From Actinopolyspora halophila DSM 43834 (GTDB lineage: Bacteria; Actinomycetota; Actinomycetes; Mycobacteriales; Pseudonocardiaceae), in contig NZ_AQUI01000002.1 of NCBI RefSeq assembly GCF_000371785.1, positions 4,327,352 to 4,391,351 of the forward strand: a stretch of 64,000 bases of DNA, given 5' to 3'. Of the stretch, positions 1-8,299 are shown piece by piece; position 1 is the first letter of the stretch; each line of letters starts with the position of its first letter. Both the position numbers and the translations under genes were made by a program. The notes under the pieces are model-generated. The model saw only the letters and a program-made list of their open reading frames with translations, did no database searches and had not been told where the DNA came from.

Positions 1-855
1 GGCGGCGAGGTGCTCACCTCGACCGAGGTGGGGCTGCCGCTGGGGCCCGACGGCACGGCTGCCCTGCTGCCTGCCAACGTCGAGCGCTTCGGCCAGGGCC
101 TGGATCGTCCCGCCAGCGAGATAACCGTCTTCCTCGCGGCGCGGGAAGCCGCCCACCACCGCCTGTTCAGCCACGTCCCCTGGCTCCGCCAACAGCTGCT
201 CGCCACGGTGGAGGAGTACGCGCGCGGAATCCAGGTCGACACCTCCTCGCTGGAGGACCTCGCGAGCAGGATCGACCCGAGCGATCCGAGTTCGATGCAG
301 GAACTGATGAACTCCGGCATGCTCGAGCCGAAAACCACCGACGAGCAGCAGGCGGCTCTCGGCAGGTTGGAGAACCTGTTGGCCCTCGTCGAGGGCTGGG
401 TCGACGTGGTCGTGGCCGATGCGGTCGGGGACCGGCTGCCGGGCGCGGACGCGCTCGGGGAGACCGTGCGGCGCAGGCGCGCCAGCGGTGGCCCCGCCGA
501 GCAGACCTTCGCCACGCTCGTCGGGCTGCAGCTGCGGCCGCGCAGGCTTCGTGCGGCGGCCTCGCTGTGGCGACTGCTGACCGAACGCTACGGAGTGACC
601 GGGCGCGACCAGGTCTGGGACCACCCCGATCTGCTGCCGGACGGCTCCGACCTCGACGAACCGTTGGACTTCGCCGACCGTTGGGGCAAGGGCCACGAGG
701 ACCTGGACGACCCCATCGCCGCCATCCGACGCGCCGAGGCCGAGGAACAAGCCGCGGAGGGAAACTCGACCACCGAGGACGACGACTCGGACGAGCGGAA
801 CCGCGGGGACGACGAGGACAACGGGGACACGCAGCAGGGCGGCGCCGACCGCTGA
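1..855 (+). CDS. DUF2342 family zinc-dependent metalloprotease-like protein, 3' part
   Basis: The reading frame is open from base 1, so the gene begins left of the window; 284 C-terminal residues are present. The conserved REAAHHRLF segment (about residues 47-55) followed by HVPWLR is typical of the actinobacterial DUF2342 family, predicted zinc-dependent hydrolases often named after F420-associated proteins. The last 60 residues are strongly acidic and low complexity (runs of D and E), probably a disordered tail. The M. tuberculosis relative (Rv3195) also lies near the UbiB-like kinase and whiB7, which fits the genes to the right. Family assignment is solid; the cellular substrate is unknown. 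Confidence 0.85.
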   Translation, partial: GGEVLTSTEVGLPLGPDGTAALLPANVERFGQGLDRPASEITVFLAAREAAHHRLFSHVPWLRQQLLATVEEYARGIQVDTSSLEDLASRIDPSDPSSMQELMNSGMLEPKTTDEQQAALGRLENLLALVEGWVDVVVADAVGDRLPGADALGETVRRRRASGGPAEQTFATLVGLQLRPRRLRAAASLWRLLTERYGVTGRDQVWDHPDLLPDGSDLDEPLDFADRWGKGHEDLDDPIAAIRRAEAEEQAAEGNSTTEDDDSDERNRGDDEDNGDTQQGGADR

Positions 856-993
856 CCGGGGTCGCGGCGCCGCCGGTGCCGCGGACTCCCGGACCGAGCG
901 ACGACTCGACCGGAGACCACCGGCGAGTCGGCACCGATCCCGGCCGAACCGACCTCGGGATCGGCCGGGCCCCGGCCTCCGGGCGCCCGGCCG

Positions 994-1545
994 TCACAGG
1001 CCGATGCCGTCCTCCTCGTCGTCACCGTCGAGCTCCAGCTGTGCCGCCGCGGCCAGTCCCTCCAGGTAGCCGATGGCCCGCTCGGTCTTCGGATACCTGT
1101 GCACCCAGGCCCAGAAGTCCGCCCCGTGCCCGGGCACCAGCAGATGCGTCAGTTCGTGGACCAGCACGTAGTCGAGCACCCAGGACGGCACCTCGCGCAG
1201 TCTGCGACTGACCCTTATGGTGCCCTCGCTCGGTGTGCAGGAGGCCCATCTGGTGCGCATCGGCGCCACCCACCGAATGCCCGTGGGAACCGCCCTGCCC
1301 TCCAAGTACTGTTCCGCGAGTTCGCCGCACCTGTCGGACAGCGCGGTGTCGGACTCCCGTGCCGGCGACTTGCGTCGGGTCTCACTGCGGCGGAGTCTGC
1401 TGAGCATCTCCTCGACCCAGCGCTTCTCCTCGCTCCGGCTCATCCTGGCCGGTAGCAGCACGACCACCTTGCCGCCGTCGCGATAAGCACTGACCGTTTG
1501 ATGCCTGCGCTTGCTGCGGCGCACCTCCACTTGCGGTTCGGACAC
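994..1545 (-). CDS. YgjP-like (WHG domain) metal-dependent hydrolase
   Basis: A protein of 183 residues with a VLVHELTHLLVPGH segment, the HExxH zinc motif of M48-like YgjP/DUF45 peptidases. The following FWAWVHRYP matches the family's third zinc ligand region. The GTG at 1545 is chosen because homology starts there; the frame stays open 300 nt further upstream without family-like sequence. It is convergent with the DUF2342 gene. The C-terminal acidic run (DGDDEED) precedes the stop. Such proteins are soluble predicted metallopeptidases of unknown substrate. Family confidence is high; the exact start is less certain because no clear Shine-Dalgarno precedes it. Confidence 0.85.
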   Translation of the reverse strand: MSEPQVEVRRSKRRHQTVSAYRDGGKVVVLLPARMSRSEEKRWVEEMLSRLRRSETRRKSPARESDTALSDRCGELAEQYLEGRAVPTGIRWVAPMRTRWASCTPSEGTIRVSRRLREVPSWVLDYVLVHELTHLLVPGHGADFWAWVHRYPKTERAIGYLEGLAAAAQLELDGDDEEDGIGL

Positions 1546-1831
1546 GTCCCGGGAGCCTAGCCAGCCTCTTTCGGCTCCGGACGTCCGCTGTGATCCTACC
1601 CGCAGATCGACTCCGCCCCGGGCGGACACAACGGGCAGGATCATTCGGAGAACTTCCGGACGAACACGCAGAGTGTTTACGGTTCGCCCAACACTTTCAC
1701 ACGAACTCGCGACACTCCGAACACATGCGCGCCGCCCCGCCCACGGGTACCTTTTGCCCAGCGTAGTCCGGACAGGCACAACGGTGCGTACCGAAGATCC
1801 GGGCCTCGGGACGGCGACAGAGGAGGAAGCC

Positions 1832-1996
1832 TTGGCCGAAACGTACAACGGCTACTGCGTGAAGTGCCGGGAGAAGCGAGACTTCACCGGCGAGATCTCG
1901 GAAACCAACGGCAGGAGGATGGCCAAGGGGACCTGCCCAGTGTGCGGTACGAAAATGACACGCATCCTCGGAAAGGCGCACAACGCCCAGGGATAG
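1832..1996 (+). CDS. DUF5679 small zinc-ribbon protein
   Basis: A 54-residue protein starting at TTG 1832. The start is set by an AGGAGG at 1821-1826 five bases upstream. It carries two CxxC pairs (YCVKCREKR near residue 8 and TCPVCGTKM near residue 33), as expected of the DUF5679 zinc-ribbon family found across actinomycetes. Function is unknown; the fold is probably a single zinc-bound ribbon. It stands alone between a leftward hydrolase gene and a rightward kinase gene, so it is likely monocistronic. The longer in-frame extension upstream has no family similarity and is rejected. Confidence 0.85.
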   Translation: MAETYNGYCVKCREKRDFTGEISETNGRRMAKGTCPVCGTKMTRILGKAHNAQG

Positions 1997-2265
1997 ATCC
2001 CCTCCGGGGGGAATCTCCCCGCCCCGCTGCTCACCGACCGGAGGGCGACGATCGTTCCGACGCGGGTCGGAAACGCGACAACACAACAGCGCTGGTCAAC
2101 TCACCCGGGCTCGGGACGGGCGCTCCTGACCGTGAAAAAGAGCGAATTCGTCCGTGGCGATCTTGCACACGGCTATGCGAATACCTCTAACATGGCGGTG
2201 AGCCCGTAGGCGTGTGTTCGAAGGCCGATCCGCCTTCGCCACCTGCCGACTGGAAGGGAGTTCCC

Positions 2266-3576
2266 GTGACCGATGTTCCCCGCCGGGCAGCGCAGCGCAC
2301 CGCCAAACTGGCAAGTCTGCCTCTCGGTGCCGCAGGGAGGGTGGCCGCGGGATGGGGCAAGCGGCTGACCGGGCAGGACGCCGCCACGGTCAGCGCGGAC
2401 TTCTCCACAAGAACCGCCGAGCAGTTGTTCGCCGTCCTCGGACAGCTCAAGGGCGGCGCCATGAAGTTCGGGCAGGCGTTGAGCGTGTTCGAGGCGGCGG
2501 TTCCCGACGAACTGGCCGAACCGTACCGGCAGGCACTGTCCAAACTGCAGGCAACGGCGCCGCCGATGTCGGAAGCCAGCGTGCGGAGAACCCTGGACGA
2601 GCAGTTGGGCTCCGACTGGCACCGGCGTTTCGCCGAGTTCGACGACTCTCCCACCGCGGCGGCGAGTATCGGACAGGTGCACCGGGCCGTCTGGCACGAC
2701 GGCAGGGAGGTCGCGGTCAAGATCCAGTACCCCGGGGCCGACGAGGCACTGCGTTCCGATCTGCGCCAGCTGATGCGCTTTTCCAGGCTCTTCCAGTCCC
2801 TGCTCCCGGGGGCGGAGATAAAGCCGCTGCTCAACGAGCTGCAGGATCGGATGGTGGAGGAGCTCGACTACCGCATCGAGTCCGACAACCAACGTGCGTT
2901 CGCCGCGGCTTTCGCCGACGACGAGCTCGTGCGTGTTCCCGGGGTCGTCGCCAGCTCCCCCAAGGTCATGGTGACCGAGTGGGTTTCCGGTGAGCCCTTC
3001 GCCGAGATCATCGAGAACGGCTCGCGGGAGCAGCGCGACCGGGCGGGCAGGTTGCTCAGCGAGTTCCACTTCTCGTCCCCGGCGCGGGTCGGGCTGTTGC
3101 ACGCGGATCCGCATCCGGGCAACTTCCGGATGCTTCCGGACGGAAGACTGAGCGTGATCGACTTCGGTGCCGTGGCACGGCTCCCGGAAGGGCTGCCCAC
3201 CACGCTGGGCCGCATGCTGCGACTCGCGCTGGAGGACCGTTCCGAGGAGCTGATGGACCTGCTGCGCACCGATCGGTTCGTACAGACCGACTCCGCCCTC
3301 CGCGCCGAGGACGTGCAAGCTTATCTCGGCCCGTTCGTGGACCCGGTTCGCACGGAGACCTTCCACTTCACCCGCGCGTGGTTGCAGTACCAGGCGGATC
3401 GTGTCGGTGATCTGCGCAGTCCAGAATTCCGAACCGGGCGTTCGCTGAACCTGCCCCCGGACTACCTGTTGATCCACCGGGTGACTCTGGGCGCTACCGG
3501 GATCCTCTGCCAGCTCGACGCCGAGGTGGCGGCGAGGGAGATCATCGCCACCTGGCAACCCGGGTTCCTCGACTGA
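2266..3576 (+). CDS. ABC1/UbiB family atypical kinase
   Basis: A 436-residue protein with all ABC1/UbiB hallmarks: a KxGQ-type segment (GAMKFGQALS), the AAASIGQVHRA loop, the ATP-binding lysine in VAVKIQYPG, ELDYRIESDNQ, the catalytic-loop-like HADPHPGNF and the metal-binding IDFGAVARLP. GTG 2266 is chosen because GGAAGGGAG lies five bases upstream. UbiB-type proteins act in isoprenoid lipid or quinone metabolism and are usually membrane associated; the precise role in actinomycetes is not settled. The M. tuberculosis counterpart (Rv3197) also lies next to whiB7. The gene converges with a methyltransferase gene. Confidence 0.9.
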   Translation: MTDVPRRAAQRTAKLASLPLGAAGRVAAGWGKRLTGQDAATVSADFSTRTAEQLFAVLGQLKGGAMKFGQALSVFEAAVPDELAEPYRQALSKLQATAPPMSEASVRRTLDEQLGSDWHRRFAEFDDSPTAAASIGQVHRAVWHDGREVAVKIQYPGADEALRSDLRQLMRFSRLFQSLLPGAEIKPLLNELQDRMVEELDYRIESDNQRAFAAAFADDELVRVPGVVASSPKVMVTEWVSGEPFAEIIENGSREQRDRAGRLLSEFHFSSPARVGLLHADPHPGNFRMLPDGRLSVIDFGAVARLPEGLPTTLGRMLRLALEDRSEELMDLLRTDRFVQTDSALRAEDVQAYLGPFVDPVRTETFHFTRAWLQYQADRVGDLRSPEFRTGRSLNLPPDYLLIHRVTLGATGILCQLDAEVAAREIIATWQPGFLD

Positions 3577-3657
3577 CCCGGTCCGTTCCGGTGGCGGGAC
3601 TTCTCGAGCAACCGCTCGCCGCGCCGCAGGCCGGAGCTCGCGCCAACAAAAGCCGGG

Positions 3658-4521
3658 TCAGGGTTTCGTCCCCACGTACACGGTGTCGGCGGACAGGTAG
3701 TACAAATCGTCGCGACCGCCCGCGTAGTTCGGCCCGTTCTCGTCGAGCAGCTGGTCGAGCGCGTCGACGTCGGCCGCCGAGCACTCCGTCCACGCCGCCT
3801 CGCGCAACCAACGCAACCGCCGCAGGACGACGTTCAGCACCGGGCCCGCGGCCGGGGCGGGCCGATCCACCAGGTAACTCCACGAGGTGACCTCGTCCAG
3901 TCCCGCCTGACTCAGCGCTGTCGACCAGCCGACCGGCAACCGCACCGAACCGGGCATCTCCTCCCGCATCCTGCGGAACCACGTTTGCCGCGCGGCGAGC
4001 AGTCGATCCTCCAAGCCCGGTTGTCCGACTCCGACGTCCCAGGGCAGAGTCCGCGCCCACAAACCGGATTCCACGACGGCCAGCCTGCCACCGGGCCGCA
4101 CCAACCGGGAAAGCCTGCGCAGCCCGTCGAGCTGGTCCGGTAGGTGGTGGACCATCAGCGAGGCGAACACCAGGTCGGCCGGTTCCACCGAATCGCTCAG
4201 CTCCGCTGTGGCGGCATCACCTCGAACACCGCGGACCCGCACGTTCTCCCCCGCGGACTCCTCCGCGTGGCGCTGCGCTTCGGCCAGCAGCTCCGGTGCG
4301 GAGTCCACGAGGGTCACCAGACCGCTCGGCAGTGCCGAGGCGAATGCCGCGGCGGCCCCGCCGGCCCCCGAACCGACGTCGACGACCGATTCGCAGTTCC
4401 GCTCGCCGGAGACCAGAGCCGCCGCGAGCCGCCCGGTCTCGGCGGCGGCCAGCTCGTCCTCCTCACGCAGCTCTCGCAGGCGCGTGTCCCAGTCGATGTT
4501 GTCGTGTGAATGGCTGTGCAT
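3658..4521 (-). CDS. Class I SAM-dependent methyltransferase
   Basis: A 287-residue protein with a Rossmann-type motif I, VVDVGSGAGGAAAAFA (about residues 46-61), then LVTLVDSAPELL for the ribose-binding acidic residue, and ASLMVHHLPD in the motif IV position. This is a standard class I methyltransferase of the Methyltransf_25/12 kind. The N-terminus is His-rich (MHSHSHDN), and the protein begins at ATG 4521. The substrate cannot be deduced. It is on the same strand as, and downstream of, whiB7 and the small coupled gene, but about 190 bases separate them, so co-transcription is uncertain. Confidence 0.85.
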   Translation of the reverse strand: MHSHSHDNIDWDTRLRELREEDELAAAETGRLAAALVSGERNCESVVDVGSGAGGAAAAFASALPSGLVTLVDSAPELLAEAQRHAEESAGENVRVRGVRGDAATAELSDSVEPADLVFASLMVHHLPDQLDGLRRLSRLVRPGGRLAVVESGLWARTLPWDVGVGQPGLEDRLLAARQTWFRRMREEMPGSVRLPVGWSTALSQAGLDEVTSWSYLVDRPAPAAGPVLNVVLRRLRWLREAAWTECSAADVDALDQLLDENGPNYAGGRDDLYYLSADTVYVGTKP

Positions 4522-4707
4522 GCTCGGAGCCTACCGCGATCACGGGGTGTCCGAGCCGACGGAGAATCCGCACGGAACACATCAGCAGCACCGGTGAAGC
4601 GAACCGCCCTCTTTTCCCGCGGGCCGAACGCTTCCGGTGCATTTTCTTTCGATGCGAGTTTCCATCGCCCCAGGTCCTCAACGAACCGGCGGACCGACGC
4701 GGCGGAT

Positions 4708-4926
4708 TCAATTCCGCGGCAGTCGTCGTTCGACTCTCGCCGCGGCGAAGGCCGCGACGCGTCGCCAGAATCGAACGGCCTTCAACCGACGAGCCAGTCT
4801 CGCCTCCTCGGCCTCCTCCAACAACCGCCGACATCGTAATCGGGCCAACTCTTCGGGATACATTCTTCGCCTCAGCTCCTCGTTCCGTTCCGCCTCGTTC
4901 GTCCGGATCGCCCCTGCGGATGTCAT
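4708..4926 (-). CDS. Small basic helical protein, translationally coupled to whiB7
   Basis: A 72-residue protein rich in E, R, L and A, with the segment MYPEELARLRCRRLLEEAEEARLARR predicted to form a long amphipathic helix (only its pattern is inferred). Its ATG at 4926 overlaps the whiB7 TGA in an ATGA arrangement, so translation is probably coupled and the gene belongs to the WhiB7 transcription unit. Short proteins with a YPE-L-x-R-x-R head and alternating E/R helix are common in actinomycetes, but I do not know an assigned function. Reality is supported by the overlap and by composition; no homology search was possible. Confidence 0.65.
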   Translation of the reverse strand: MTSAGAIRTNEAERNEELRRRMYPEELARLRCRRLLEEAEEARLARRLKAVRFWRRVAAFAAARVERRLPRN

Positions 4927-5294
4927 GCCACTCGCCGTCCGTTCGTGGAGTTTCGCCCCGGGTCGGTGCCTTCCACCGGGTGTTTGCGCGGCCTTCCGCG
5001 CGGTTTCTTACGGTTGATCACCGTCCCCTGTTCGACGATCTCGCCACCCCAGACCCCCCAGGGTTCACCACGGGAGAGAGCTCCCGTCAGGCATTCGGAC
5101 CTGATCGGACAGTCACCGCACAGCCGCTTGGCTCTCTCGAGCTCCGACGGTTTCTCCGCGAACCACAGGTCCGGATCCCGGCGGCAGGGCAGGTAGTCGG
5201 TGGTGCTCGGTGCGGCGTTGAGCAGATCGGAAACGGTCTCACCGTGATTGCCGGTCTCGTCCCCGGTCACTGACGGGGCGCTGCCGGTCGCCAT
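4923..5294 (-). CDS. whiB7: WhiB7-type iron-sulfur transcriptional regulator
   Basis: A 123-residue WhiB-family protein. Cluster ligands are Cys37, Cys59, Cys62 and Cys68 (C-x21-C-x2-C-x5-C); GVWGG at 80-84 is the WhiB turn; KKPRGRPRK at about 96-104 is an AT-hook, the feature that marks WhiB7 among WhiB paralogues. In mycobacteria WhiB7 binds SigA and turns on intrinsic antibiotic-resistance genes, including its own, by contacting an AT-rich element next to the -35 box. ATG 5294 is fixed by AGGAGGA 6-12 bases upstream. A long leader with a predicted WhiB7-type promoter, an upstream ORF and a terminator precedes it, and uvrD2 lies upstream as in mycobacteria. Confidence 0.93.
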   Translation of the reverse strand: MATGSAPSVTGDETGNHGETVSDLLNAAPSTTDYLPCRRDPDLWFAEKPSELERAKRLCGDCPIRSECLTGALSRGEPWGVWGGEIVEQGTVINRKKPRGRPRKHPVEGTDPGRNSTNGRRVA

Positions 5295-5387
5295 GTGTCT
5301 TCCTCCTGATCGGTTGAATCAGCTCGTTCGTCGAGCGCTGCGGAATGTCCGTGAAGTACGAGTCGGTTCGCCACGTGGGGACACATC

Positions 5388-5421
5388 AAAAAGGCCGCGG
5401 ACCCTCGGTGGGTCCGCGGCC
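5388..5421 (-). terminator. Intrinsic terminator/attenuator in the whiB7 leader
   Basis: On the minus strand a perfect 12-bp stem (arms 5410-5421 and 5393-5404, GGCCGCGGACCC with its complement) closes a five-base loop and is followed by five T residues (5392-5388), then whiB7 begins about 94 nt further on. This is a strong intrinsic terminator placed inside the leader rather than after a gene, so it should attenuate whiB7. A further run of seven T precedes the stem. Leader attenuation of whiB7 is established in mycobacteria; that it operates here is inferred. Confidence 0.85.
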
Positions 5422-5453
5422 GAAAAAAAGCACCGGCTACTCGACAAGCAGCC

Positions 5454-5633
5454 TCAAAAACTTCGTTCCGGCACGGACCGCCCCCGACGGGGAATCCCCG
5501 ACTGTGCGACACGACGGAAGCACGGACCCACGACACAGCCTTTCTCGCCGTGGATGTCCCGGTGCATCCGCCACGCAGCGGTGTCCGCGAGACCGTGGTG
5601 GCCCGCCGACGCGTGAATGCCGTGCTCGCGCAT
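5454..5633 (-). CDS. Candidate regulatory upstream ORF in the whiB7 leader
   Basis: A 59-codon frame starting at ATG 5633, with GGAAAGGTGG 9-10 bases upstream, and ending 32 nt before the attenuator stem. It lies wholly between the predicted transcription start (about 5691) and the terminator, the position expected for a leader whose translation status controls termination. The peptide (MREHGIHASAG...) resembles nothing I know. An alternative frame ending at 5437 (last residues KFLRLLVE) comes even closer to the stem. The existence of an upstream ORF is known for mycobacterial whiB7; the choice of this frame is inference. Confidence 0.4.
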   Translation of the reverse strand: MREHGIHASAGHHGLADTAAWRMHRDIHGEKGCVVGPCFRRVAQSGIPRRGRSVPERSF

Positions 5634-5698
5634 TTCGAGCCACCACCTTTCCCTCGTCCGCCGCCGGAGGAGGCGAGTTCGTCCGGACTGCCGAAGGC

Positions 5699-5737
5699 AG
5701 ATTATTCCGCGAGGCACACACGGCGCAAGCGATTTTT
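5699..5737 (-). promoter_or_regulatory. WhiB7-autoregulated type promoter
   Basis: On the minus strand: AAAAAT (5737-5732), three bases, TTGCGC as -35 (5728-5723), an 18-bp spacer, and TAATCT as -10 (5704-5699). An AT-rich block exactly three bases upstream of the -35 box is the defining layout of WhiB7-dependent promoters in mycobacteria. Transcription would start near 5691, giving a leader of about 400 nt before whiB7. Confidence 0.75.
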
Positions 5738-5830
5738 CACACCGCCGTCCCCGGGTCGAACGACAGGCACGAGATTCTCACCAGGTAACGCACGCCGGCC
5801 GGAGCGGCGTCTTTCGACAGGATTTCACCC

Positions 5831-5860
5831 CGCCGGCGAGAAATCGCCACTCGCCGGGCG
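5831..5860 (-). terminator. Hairpin downstream of uvrD2
   Basis: CCGGCGAG (5833-5840) pairs with CTCGCCGG (5850-5857) around a nine-base AT-rich loop, about 20 nt past the uvrD2 stop. There is no clean T-run, as is common in actinomycetes. It would separate uvrD2 transcription from the whiB7 promoter that follows. Confidence 0.5.
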
Positions 5861-5878
5861 AATCCCCGCACGGGCGTC

Positions 5879-7966
5879 TCAGAGCTCGGCCGGGCCGTTC
5901 ACCAGGGACAGCACGTCCGCACCGAACCGCTCCAGCTTGGTGGGACCGACACCGGAAACCTGGCCGAGGGACTCGGTGTCGACGGGGCACTGCTCGGCGA
6001 TGGCGATCAGCGTGGCGTCCGAGAAAACCACATAGGCGGGTACTTTCAGCTCGTGGGCCCGCTCGGTGCGCCAACTGCGCAGCCTCGCCAGCAATTCGTC
6101 GTCCGCGTCCGAGGGACATTTCGCGCAACGACCGATCTTGACCTCGACCGCCGATTCCAACCGCGCGGAGCAGTTCCGGCATCGCGCGACATCCTTGCGA
6201 CGCCCCCGGTCCGAGTTCGTCCGCCGAGCCTTCCCGGAGCTCTCCGAGCCGTTTCCGGTGGAGGCCAACCCGTTCAGGAACCGACTGCGCCGACGTTTGC
6301 GTCCGCCACCCTGCCCCCTGGACAACGCCCAGGAGATCCGCAGATGCTTCCTGGCACGGGTCACTCCGACGTAGAACAGTCGGCGCTCCTCCTCCACCGA
6401 AGCGTCGTCACCGTCGGCGTGCTGGATCGGGAGCGTCCCCTCCGTCAGACCGACCAGGAAAACCGCGTCCCACTCGAGCCCCTTGGCAGCGTGCAACGAG
6501 GCCAGCGTCACCCCCTCCATCGTCGGGGGGTGTTGTGCGGCGGCGCGGGCGTCCAGCTCGCTCACGTAGCGGGTCAGGTCCGCGCCCTCCACCTCGCGGG
6601 AGAGCTCGTCGGCCAACTCGGCCAGCGCGTTCAGCGACTGCCAGCGCTCGCGAGCCGCTCCGCCCTCGGGGGACTTCCGGGTCAGGCCGACCCCGGAGAG
6701 CACCTCGCGCACCACCTCGGGCAGCTCGGTTCCCTCCGCGGGCCCCCTGCCCGCGGCGGTACGCAACGCCGCCATGGCCTGACGCACCTCGGTGCGTGCG
6801 AAGAAACGTTCCCCGCCACGTACCTGGTACGGAATTTCCGCATCGGACAACGCCTGCTCGTACACCTCGGACTGTGCGTTGACCCGGTACAGCACGGCCA
6901 TTTCGGACAGCGGGACACCGTTGCCCGCGAGCTCGGCGACCGTCCGGGCCACCGCCTGCGCCTCGGCCGCTTCGTTCTCGTGCTCGGCGAATCCCGGTTC
7001 CGGGCCGTCCGCGCGCTGCCCGACCAGGGTCAGACCGGTGTGCGACTTACCGGAACTCCCCACGGCGATGACCCTGTTGGCCAGTTCGACCACCTGCGGC
7101 GTGGACCGGTAGTCACGTTCCAGCCGAACCACCTCGGCCTTCGGATAGCGGCGCGGAAAGTCGACCAGCCATCTCGGGGAAGCTCCGGCGAACGAGTAGA
7201 TGGTCTGATTGGCGTCGCCCACGACGGTGAGGTCGTCCCGTCCACCCAGCCACGCGTCCAGAATCCGCTGCTGCAGCGGGGTGACGTCCTGGTACTCGTC
7301 GACGACGAAGGTGCGATACCGGGCTCGGAACTCCTCGGACACCTCGGAGTGCTCCTCCAACACCGCGGCGGTGTGCAGCAGCAGATCGTCGAAGTCGAGC
7401 ATCTTCGCGGAGTTCTTCGCCCGCTCGTAGGCCTCGAAGACCCGCACGAACTGTTCGGGGGCCACCGGAGCGCTGCGCCCGGTTCGGGCGGTTTCCGTCG
7501 GATACTGCTCCGGAGTCAGCAGCGCGGACTTGGCCCATTCGATCTCGGAGGCCAGATCGCGGACCGAATCCGAATCCGTGGACAGACCGACCCGGCTCGC
7601 GGCCTGCATCACGAGGCGGAACTTGTGCTCGACCAGCGGCCAGATCTCCCCGTCCAGCGCGCGCGGCCAGAAGTAGCGCAGCTGGCGGAAGGCGGCCGCG
7701 TGAAAGGTCTGCGCCTGTACACCGGAAGCGCCGAGTCCGCGCAGCCTGGTACGCATCTCCCCGGCGGCGCGTGCCGTGAAGGTCACGGCCAGCACCTGCT
7801 GGGGGACGACGAGACCGCGCTGCACCAGATGAGCGATGCGGTGCGTGATCGTGCGCGTCTTCCCGGTGCCCGCTCCCGCGAGCACGCAGACCGGACCGCG
7901 CGGAGCCGTCACAGCCGCACGCTGTTGTGGATCGAGTCCTTCCAGCAGTCGCGGTCGATCGGTCAT
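5879..7966 (-). CDS. uvrD2: ATP-dependent DNA helicase UvrD2 (SF1A, HRDC domain)
   Basis: A 695-residue superfamily 1 helicase. Walker A AGAGTGKT is at residues 30-37, motif II is VDEYQD, motif IV-VI segments include the DYRSTPQ and YVGVTRARKHL signatures. Near residue 590 is a tetracysteine module (CRNC...CAKC), and the last 70 residues form an HRDC domain (ELKVPAYVVFSDATLIAIAE), both diagnostic of mycobacterial-type UvrD2, an essential 3'-5' helicase in M. tuberculosis. ATG 7966 follows GAGGATG by nine bases. The length matches the family (about 700). It unwinds damaged or recombining DNA. A structured repeat lies upstream. Confidence 0.93.
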   Translation of the reverse strand: MTDRPRLLEGLDPQQRAAVTAPRGPVCVLAGAGTGKTRTITHRIAHLVQRGLVVPQQVLAVTFTARAAGEMRTRLRGLGASGVQAQTFHAAAFRQLRYFWPRALDGEIWPLVEHKFRLVMQAASRVGLSTDSDSVRDLASEIEWAKSALLTPEQYPTETARTGRSAPVAPEQFVRVFEAYERAKNSAKMLDFDDLLLHTAAVLEEHSEVSEEFRARYRTFVVDEYQDVTPLQQRILDAWLGGRDDLTVVGDANQTIYSFAGASPRWLVDFPRRYPKAEVVRLERDYRSTPQVVELANRVIAVGSSGKSHTGLTLVGQRADGPEPGFAEHENEAAEAQAVARTVAELAGNGVPLSEMAVLYRVNAQSEVYEQALSDAEIPYQVRGGERFFARTEVRQAMAALRTAAGRGPAEGTELPEVVREVLSGVGLTRKSPEGGAARERWQSLNALAELADELSREVEGADLTRYVSELDARAAAQHPPTMEGVTLASLHAAKGLEWDAVFLVGLTEGTLPIQHADGDDASVEEERRLFYVGVTRARKHLRISWALSRGQGGGRKRRRSRFLNGLASTGNGSESSGKARRTNSDRGRRKDVARCRNCSARLESAVEVKIGRCAKCPSDADDELLARLRSWRTERAHELKVPAYVVFSDATLIAIAEQCPVDTESLGQVSGVGPTKLERFGADVLSLVNGPAEL

Positions 7967-8124
7967 GATGCGCATCCTCGCAGAGGCGGGAGGTTGACGG
8001 CGGTCACACCCCACCGCGTGACCACGAGGCTTCGTCCGGCAAGCGGCGAAGCCGCTCGTCACCACCCCGGCAACTCACACCGCCGCACGGACGGAACCAG
8101 CACTTCCGACCAAAGGGCACCGCT

Positions 8125-8265
8125 CAACGCAGGCGCTTACGAGCCTGAGCAGTCGGCACCGCCGCGGGTTCTCCCGTGATGCTCTCGCAGGCAAGGCCCG
8201 ACGTTGTGTAGGTCGCTACCCGATGTCGGGCCTGGCCGCAGCGAGAGCCCGCGAAAGGTTCCGCC
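8125..8265 (-). repeat. Structured intergenic repeat, copy A (3' of nudC)
   Basis: Read on the minus strand it begins GGCGGAACC (8265), 34 nt after the nudC stop. Two perfect nested 8-bp stems are present: GCGAGAGC 8241-8248 with 8181-8188, and GTCGGGCC 8225-8232 with 8195-8202. The conserved apical segment ATCGGGTAGCG lies in the inner loop and can form a small GTAG/CTAC hairpin. The 28 nt at 8125-8152 are almost identical to those at the far end of copy B. Five other copies occur in this window. Confidence 0.85.
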
Positions 8266-8299
8266 ACCCGCACCGCCGAGCAAACCGAGCCGCCGACCC

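Noticed and set aside
1511-1831. N-terminal extension of the DUF5679 protein
   Set aside because: The frame is open but a strong ribosome site directly precedes TTG 1832, and homology begins there.
6053-8179. A 708-codon plus-strand frame across uvrD2
   Set aside because: It lies opposite a helicase with all its motifs intact and extends into the structured repeat; no domain or ribosome site.
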